Both the position numbers and the translations under genes were made by a program. This document shows, one piece after another, positions 5,207 through 9,563 of a DNA stretch of 9,563 nucleotides (positions are counted from its first letter, which is position 1; every line of letters starts with the position of its first letter). The stretch is from NCBI GenBank assembly GCA_025935515.1, contig JAICVC010000074.1:1-9563 (forward strand). The letters run 5' to 3'. The DNA is from Sphingomonas sp. GTDB taxonomy: Bacteria; Pseudomonadota; Alphaproteobacteria; Sphingomonadales; Sphingomonadaceae. Under the pieces are notes generated by a model. It was not told the DNA's origin. It did no database searches and was given only the letters and a program-made list of their open reading frames with translations.

Positions 5207-6340
5207 TCAAAATCCCATTCGAATGCTGGCGAGGGCCTGCGCCGCAATGCCTTCCCGCCGTCCGGTGAAGCCGAGGCCCTCGGTCGTCGTAGCCTTCACG
5301 CTGACCTGATCAACGCTCAACCCGGCGATTTCGGCAATCCGGGCACGCATTGCCACGCGATGAGGCCCCACCCTGGGCGCTTCGGCAATTATGGTGCAAT
5401 CGATGTGGTCGATGAGGGCGCCGTTTTCACGTAGCAGCCGGGTCGCATGCGTCAGGAACAGCGACGAGTCCGCGCCTTTCCAGCGCGGGTCGGAGGGCGG
5501 GAAATGCTCGCCGATGTCGCCCAATCCCGCGGCACCGAGCAACGCGTCCGTGATCGCGTGGAGAACGACGTCGGCATCGCTATGGCCGGCAAGCCCGCGG
5601 CTATGCGGCACCTCGATCCCGCCGAGCATGACCGGGCCTTCGCCGGCGAAGGCGTGGACATCGAAGCCCATGCCCGTGCGCGGACGAAGACGGCCGGCAA
5701 GCCATTGCTCGGCACGGTGGAAATCGGCCGGAAGCGTAAGCTTTTCGAGCGCCGGATCACCTTCGACGGCCGCGACCTTCATGCCGGCGGCGCGGGCGAC
5801 CGTCGTCTCATCGGTGGGAGAGGGGCCTCTCCAGCGCTCATAGGCTGACTTCAACGCGCCGACGCGAAAAGCCTGTGGCGTCTGGACACGGCCGATACCG
5901 CCACGGTCAACGGACTCGCCGAGCGTGTCGCCGATCCTTGCCAGGGTGTCGCCGACCGGCAGCACCGGCGCTGCGCCTTCGAAGAATTCGAGGCTGGCTA
6001 GCAGGCGGTCCACCACCGCCGAAGGACAGAAGGGACGCGCCGCGTCGTGGACAAGGATCGCGTCGGAGGTGATATTGGCAAGGCCGGCGCGCACCGAGTC
6101 CGCCCGTTCGGCACCGCCTTCGAGGAGCGGACCGACATCCAGCCCCTGCAGAGCCTCGCTCGCTTGATCCTGTTGCGCTTGGCCGACCACGACGCGGACT
6201 GAGCGCAAGGCGGGATGACGGATCAGGGACTCCACCGCCCAGCGCAGCACCGGCTTTCCGCCGAGCATGCGGAATTGCTTGGGCACGCCGCCGACGCGGG
6301 AGCCGCGTCCCGCGGCGACGATCAATGCAGTGGTGGTCAT
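5207..6340 (-). CDS. ispDF: Bifunctional IspD-IspF: MEP cytidylyltransferase / MEcPP synthase
   Basis: This 377-residue fusion catalyses two steps of the non-mevalonate isoprenoid pathway: CTP-dependent cytidylylation of 2-C-methyl-D-erythritol 4-phosphate, and cyclisation of the later intermediate to 2,4-cyclodiphosphate. The IspD half (about 1-215) has the nucleotide-binding AAGRGSRVGGVPKQF (9-23), the VHDAARPF motif (97-104) and TPQAF (154-158). The IspF half (about 221-377) shows metal ligands D227 and H229 in GFDVH, H261 in VLHAITDALLGA, the HFPPSD loop (279-284) and KATTTEGLGFTGR (349-361). Fused IspDF is common in Alphaproteobacteria. The ATG at 6340 puts AAG right at the usual N-terminus; an in-frame upstream ATG would read through the promoter region into dusB. 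No Shine-Dalgarno is seen. It is followed after 3 nt by pncC. Confidence 0.97.
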   Translation of the reverse strand: MTTTALIVAAGRGSRVGGVPKQFRMLGGKPVLRWAVESLIRHPALRSVRVVVGQAQQDQASEALQGLDVGPLLEGGAERADSVRAGLANITSDAILVHDAARPFCPSAVVDRLLASLEFFEGAAPVLPVGDTLARIGDTLGESVDRGGIGRVQTPQAFRVGALKSAYERWRGPSPTDETTVARAAGMKVAAVEGDPALEKLTLPADFHRAEQWLAGRLRPRTGMGFDVHAFAGEGPVMLGGIEVPHSRGLAGHSDADVVLHAITDALLGAAGLGDIGEHFPPSDPRWKGADSSLFLTHATRLLRENGALIDHIDCTIIAEAPRVGPHRVAMRARIAEIAGLSVDQVSVKATTTEGLGFTGRREGIAAQALASIRMGF

Positions 6341-6350
6341 TGCGGCGGGC

Positions 6351-6379
6351 GCTCTAGGCGGGCTTGCCTTGTCCGCCAA
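6351..6379 (-). promoter_or_regulatory. ispDF: Candidate ispDF-pncC promoter
   Basis: On the minus strand TTGGCG (6379-6374) is followed by exactly 17 nt and TAGAGC (6356-6351). These match the alphaproteobacterial TTGaCg and TAnAwC forms at five of six bases each. The predicted start leaves a leader of about 4-5 nt before the ATG at 6340, fitting the lack of a Shine-Dalgarno. Confidence 0.48.
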
Positions 6380-6397
6380 GGGCTTCTCCATTATCTC
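6369..6397 (+). promoter_or_regulatory. dusB: Candidate dusB promoter
   Basis: TTGTCC (6369-6374) is followed by 17 nt and TATCTC (6392-6397). The predicted start site is about 4 nt before the ATG at 6408, again with no Shine-Dalgarno. The -35 box shares a base with the opposing ispDF -35 box, so the two promoters would be occupied by competing polymerases. Confidence 0.33.
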
Positions 6398-6407
6398 CCG
6401 CGCTTCC

Positions 6408-7406
6408 ATGAGCGTCTTGAAGCCCATCAAGATCGGCCCTGTCGAGGTCGCGTCGCCGGTGATCCTGGCGCCGATGACGGCCGTCACCGACTTGCCGTTT
6501 CGGCGCATGGTCAAGCGCTATGGTGCGGGGCTGACGGTCAGCGAGATGATCGCCAGCCAGGCGATGGTGCGTGAAACGCGCCAGTCGCTGCAGAAGGCGA
6601 TGTGGGATCCCGCGGAAGAACCGGTGTCGATGCAGCTCGCCGGCTGTGAGCCGCGCGTGATGGCGGAAGCGGCCAAGCTCAACGAGCAGCGCGGCGCCGC
6701 AATCATCGACATCAACATGGGCTGCCCGGTGAAGAAGGTCGTGAACGGGGAGGCCGGATCCGCACTGATGCGCGACTTGCCGCTCGCGGCCAGGCTGATC
6801 GAGGCCACCGTGAAGGCCGTCAAGGTGCCCGTGACGCTCAAGACCCGCATGGGCTGGAACCACGACAACCTGAACGCTCCGGAGCTCGCGCGGATCGCCG
6901 AGGACCTCGGGGTGCGGATGATCACCATTCACGGCCGCACCCGTTGCCAGATGTACAAGGGGGAGGCGGACTGGTCGTTTGTGCGCCGGGTGAAGGAGGC
7001 GGTGTCGGTTCCGGTCATCGTCAACGGCGATATCTGCTCGATCGATGACAGCCGCGAGGCGCTTCGCCAGTCCGGCGCCGACGGGGTGATGATCGGCCGT
7101 GGCGCTTATGGCCGGCCGTGGCTCATCGCCCAGGTGATGAGCGAGCTGACCGGCGGCGGGCACCGTCCCGACCCGAGCCTCGACGAGCAGCTTTCGACCA
7201 TGCTCGAGCAATATGACGAGATGCTGCAGCTGTACGGCACGCAGACCGGGGTCAACCTCGCGCGCAAGCACATCGGTTGGTACACCAAGGGGCTGCCGGG
7301 ATCGGCCGAGCTGCGCAACAAGGTCAACCAGCAGGACGATCCGGCAATGGTCACGCGGATGTTGCAGGAATTCTATGCGCCGTGGCTCGCGCGCTCCGCG
7401 GCCTGA
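6408..7406 (+). CDS. dusB: tRNA-dihydrouridine synthase, DusB type
   Basis: The 332-residue flavoenzyme reduces specific uridines in tRNA to dihydrouridine using NADPH. The TIM-barrel signatures are present: ILAPMTAVTDLPFR near the N-terminus, DINMGCPVKKV with the catalytic C106, VTLKTRMGW with K145, ITIHGRTR with H175, VIVNGDI (N206) and MIGRGAYGRPW (FMN phosphate site, about 229-238). A C-terminal helical region follows. It was historically called nifR3, and in many Alphaproteobacteria it heads the ntr operon; here it is followed by ntrY after 61 nt. The ATG at 6408 gives the normal N-terminus 20 residues before the APMTAVTD motif. A longer start would overlap ispDF and add unconserved residues. 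The stop TGA is followed within a few bases by a TAA. Confidence 0.95.
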   Translation: MSVLKPIKIGPVEVASPVILAPMTAVTDLPFRRMVKRYGAGLTVSEMIASQAMVRETRQSLQKAMWDPAEEPVSMQLAGCEPRVMAEAAKLNEQRGAAIIDINMGCPVKKVVNGEAGSALMRDLPLAARLIEATVKAVKVPVTLKTRMGWNHDNLNAPELARIAEDLGVRMITIHGRTRCQMYKGEADWSFVRRVKEAVSVPVIVNGDICSIDDSREALRQSGADGVMIGRGAYGRPWLIAQVMSELTGGGHRPDPSLDEQLSTMLEQYDEMLQLYGTQTGVNLARKHIGWYTKGLPGSAELRNKVNQQDDPAMVTRMLQEFYAPWLARSAA

Positions 7407-7450
7407 CTAAAATCTTCGTCGAACGACTGTGTTTTTCGTGCAACGCCCGT

Positions 7451-7458
7451 GCTAGGGC
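7451..7458 (+). promoter_or_regulatory. ntrY: Possible -10 element (GCTAGGGC) ahead of ntrY
   Basis: GCTAGGGC lies 9 nt before the ntrY ATG, in the same place and form as the CTAG-type elements ahead of ispDF and the carbonic anhydrase gene. The -35 region is poor (only TGTTTT near 7430). It may give ntrY a promoter of its own within the 61-nt gap behind dusB. The flanking CGCCC...GGGCG could also fold into a small hairpin. Confidence 0.25.
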
Positions 7459-7467
7459 GCTTGCCGA

Positions 7468-9563
7468 ATGGACGCGCGTACGGCCGAATCGCCGGTGATG
7501 TCAGAGCAGGAAGGCTGGCTCCAGCGGGAGCGGGCAAGCGGGCGGTTCTACGACCGCCTGGCCTGGATCATTGCGGCTTTTCTTGCCGGCATGATGGCAC
7601 TCAGTGTCTCGCAGCTTCGGCGCAGCGCCGAGCCGGGCACCCTCCTGTCGCCCCCGCTGATCGCACTCCTGCTGATCCTGAACCTGCTGCCCGCCATTGC
7701 TTTGATGGTGCTCTATGCTCGAAAGGTTGCCGTCAGGCGCGCCGGAGAGGGGGGCCTCGGCAGCGGACGACTACATGTCCGGCTTGTCGCGCTTTTCTCG
7801 GTGATTGCTGTCGTACCAACGGTGTTGGTGGCGATCTTTGCTTCGCTTCTGTTCCAAAGCGGCCTCGAGTTCTGGTTCTCGAATCGGGCTCGAAGTATGC
7901 TGGAGAACACCGTTCAAGTAGCGCGCGCCAGCTACGATCGTGAGGTTGAGCGAGTCGAAAATGAAACGCTGACGGCGAGCGGCGACCTCGCGGACTATCT
8001 GCGACAAACAACGATCAACGATCCCCGGTTCGCTGAGGCCTTTGCACGTAATCAAGTCCTCAACCGGAACCTCTCGGAAGCAATCATTTTTACTTTCGGG
8101 GCCGATAAACAAATCCGCACTCTGGCGCTTGTAAATCCGTACGATCGTCCGTTGGAGAAAGTGATCACGCCGGCGAACATCGCGGCGTTGGCAAATAAAC
8201 AGGTCGTCGCACTGAATTCCGCGGATCGTGTCGGGGCACTTACACGCCTTGAATACGGTCCAGACGCTTACCTTTATGCGGCGCGGGTTTTCGATCCCCA
8301 ATTTCGAGACCAGTTGGAACGCGCCAACGATGTCCTCAAGGATTATCAGGCGCTGCTTGCCCGATCGCGGCTGAACCAGCTGCGGTTCAATGCTGCGCTC
8401 CTGCTCGGCGCTTTGATCATCGTTGGGCTGGCGATCCTGACCGCGCTGCGCCTGGCCGACCGCCTCGTCCGCCCGGTGGGCGAACTGGTCACAGCCGCAG
8501 GGCGGATCGAGGCCGGCGACTTCTCGGCGCGCGTGCCGGTCGCCAAGAGTGAGGACGAGGTGCAAACGCTCGCGACCGCGTTCAACCGGATGACCGGGCG
8601 GCTCGAGGAGCAGACTAACGCCCTGCGTTCGGCGAACACCCAGCTCGACACGCGCCGCGCCTTCATGGAGGCCGTCCTCTCGAGCGTCACCGCGGGCGTG
8701 ATCGCCATCGACGGAGCCCTCAGAATCCGCTTGCTCAATCGTTCTGCAGAGACGCTGCTGCGGAACCCGGGCGAGGAAATCGAGGGCAAGGACCTGGGCT
8801 CGGTCTCGCCCGAGCTCGACGAGTTCATGCGCGGCGAGCGCTCCGAAGCCAATGTGCTGATTGCGGCTGAAGGGGTCCAGCGGACGCTTGCGGTCAAGCG
8901 CATGCGTTATGCCGACGGATCGGTGCTGACCTTCGACGACATCACCGACCAGCTGTCCGACCAGCGCCGCGCTGCGTGGTCCGATATCGCCCGGCGGATT
9001 GCCCACGAAATCAAGAATCCGCTGACGCCCATCCAGCTTGCCGCCGAACGGTTGCAACGGCGGTTCGGCAAGGAAATCAGCTCGGACGGCGATACCTTCG
9101 AGCGGCTGACCGGGACGATCGTCCGTCAGGTCGGCGACCTTCGGCGGATGGTCGACGAATTCTCCAATTTCGCGCGCATGCCAAAGCCCGTGTTCCGCGA
9201 CGAGGACGTCCACGAAATCGCCCGGCAGTCGCTGTTCCTGCACGAAGTCGCGCATCCCGCAATCGGCTTCACGCTCGACCCGCCGCACGGAGAGTTCCGG
9301 ATGGTCTGCGATCGTCGGCAGCTGGCGCAGGCGCTGACGAATGTCGTGAAGAACGGCGTCGAAGCCATTGAAGGAAGGCGCAATCGCGGCGAGCACAGCA
9401 TCGCCGGTGACCGAATCGAGCTGAAGCTGCACCGTGACGACGACCATCTCGTCATCGACGTGCTCGACACCGGCATGGGCCTACCCGAGGACCGCGAACG
9501 ATTGACCGAACCTTATATGACGACGCGGGTGCGTGGGACCGGTCTCGGCCTCGCGATCGTCAA
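7468..9563 (+). CDS. ntrY: Membrane sensor histidine kinase NtrY (3' end outside window)
   Basis: An uninterrupted frame of 698 codons runs off the right edge. Four membrane helices are visible (about 32-50, 62-84, 104-129, 307-328), with an extracytoplasmic region of about 175 residues between the last two. The cytoplasmic part has HAMP (about 329-385), PAS (about 395-495) and then the kinase core. The H-box IAHEIKNPLTPIQLAAERL carries phospho-acceptor H513. The core continues with the N-box LTNVVKNGVEAIEG (N629), the G1 box DTGMGLP (667-673) and TEPYMTTRVRGTGLGLAIV. This order, and the HEIKNPLTPIQLAAERL wording, are typical of NtrY. NtrY phosphorylates NtrX and has been tied to nitrogen, redox and envelope control in Alphaproteobacteria; ntrX would be expected beyond the edge. 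The ATG at 7468 is preceded by a weak AGGG; an in-frame ATG at 7498 would drop 10 residues. The sensor half is noticeably lower in GC than the kinase half. Confidence 0.94.
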   Translation, partial: MDARTAESPVMSEQEGWLQRERASGRFYDRLAWIIAAFLAGMMALSVSQLRRSAEPGTLLSPPLIALLLILNLLPAIALMVLYARKVAVRRAGEGGLGSGRLHVRLVALFSVIAVVPTVLVAIFASLLFQSGLEFWFSNRARSMLENTVQVARASYDREVERVENETLTASGDLADYLRQTTINDPRFAEAFARNQVLNRNLSEAIIFTFGADKQIRTLALVNPYDRPLEKVITPANIAALANKQVVALNSADRVGALTRLEYGPDAYLYAARVFDPQFRDQLERANDVLKDYQALLARSRLNQLRFNAALLLGALIIVGLAILTALRLADRLVRPVGELVTAAGRIEAGDFSARVPVAKSEDEVQTLATAFNRMTGRLEEQTNALRSANTQLDTRRAFMEAVLSSVTAGVIAIDGALRIRLLNRSAETLLRNPGEEIEGKDLGSVSPELDEFMRGERSEANVLIAAEGVQRTLAVKRMRYADGSVLTFDDITDQLSDQRRAAWSDIARRIAHEIKNPLTPIQLAAERLQRRFGKEISSDGDTFERLTGTIVRQVGDLRRMVDEFSNFARMPKPVFRDEDVHEIARQSLFLHEVAHPAIGFTLDPPHGEFRMVCDRRQLAQALTNVVKNGVEAIEGRRNRGEHSIAGDRIELKLHRDDDHLVIDVLDTGMGLPEDRERLTEPYMTTRVRGTGLGLAIV

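Noticed and set aside
6267..6407. N-terminal extension of DusB
   Set aside because: It would add 47 residues translated from the ispDF 5' end and the intergenic gap, with no Shine-Dalgarno; the ATG at 6408 matches the family start.
6341..6514. N-terminal extension of IspDF to an ATG at 6514
   Set aside because: It would add 58 unconserved residues, cross the ispDF promoter region and run antisense to dusB. IspD proteins begin a few residues before the AAGRGSR motif, as with the ATG at 6340.
6354..7271. 305-codon minus-strand open frame
   Set aside because: It is antisense to dusB, with a His/Arg/Asp-rich product and no motif.
7771..9447. 558-codon open frame on the minus strand
   Set aside because: It lies wholly antisense to ntrY, whose plus-strand product has ordered membrane, HAMP, PAS and kinase motifs. 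The antisense product has Arg/Asp/His-rich composition and no recognisable domain, as expected for a high-GC shadow.

Overview
The window looks like chromosomal core DNA from an alphaproteobacterium, most likely a sphingomonad (order Sphingomonadales). The evidence is high-GC coding sequence, a fused IspD-IspF protein, dusB next to the nitrogen-regulation kinase gene ntrY, lipA overlapping a COQ10-type gene, and alphaproteobacterial promoter styles (GGAAC...GTT stress promoters and TAnAwC-like -10 boxes). No rRNA, tRNA, CRISPR array, insertion sequence or prophage gene was seen.

Layout, left to right. (1) 1-611, +: the 3' end of an MscS-type mechanosensitive channel gene cut by the window edge. 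(2) 608-1177, -: a stand-alone PAS-domain protein converging on it, both stop codons lying in one TTAA. A general-stress (EcfG-type) promoter is proposed upstream. (3) 1340-2068, -: an NYN-nuclease/LOTUS protein followed by a hairpin. (4) 2244-2627, +: a small Tyr/Gly-rich glycine-zipper lipoprotein. (5) 2658-3293, -: a beta-carbonic anhydrase whose stop codon sits in a 17-bp hairpin. (6) 3359-4291 and 4278-4739, +: lipA overlapping a COQ10/RatA START-domain gene. (7) 4700-5203 and 5207-6340, -: ispDF followed after 3 nt by cinA/pncC; cinA overlaps the COQ10-type gene tail-to-tail by 40 nt. (8) 6408-7406 and 7468-9563, +: dusB, then the sensor kinase gene ntrY, which runs off the right edge. 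Its response regulator gene would be expected just beyond.

The genes are mostly housekeeping: lipoate synthesis, quinone handling, isoprenoid precursor supply, NAD salvage, tRNA dihydrouridylation, CO2/bicarbonate balance, osmotic protection and redox/nitrogen signalling. I did not find a clear new multi-gene system.

The best second-look items are regulatory or architectural. Two divergent gene pairs (carbonic anhydrase/lipA and ispDF/dusB) have intergenic gaps of about 66 bp with back-to-back promoter-like boxes placed so close to the ATG that transcripts would be leaderless or nearly so. Other items are the candidate EcfG promoter of the PAS gene, the absence of ntrBC between dusB and ntrY, and a GC drop limited to the sensor half of ntrY.
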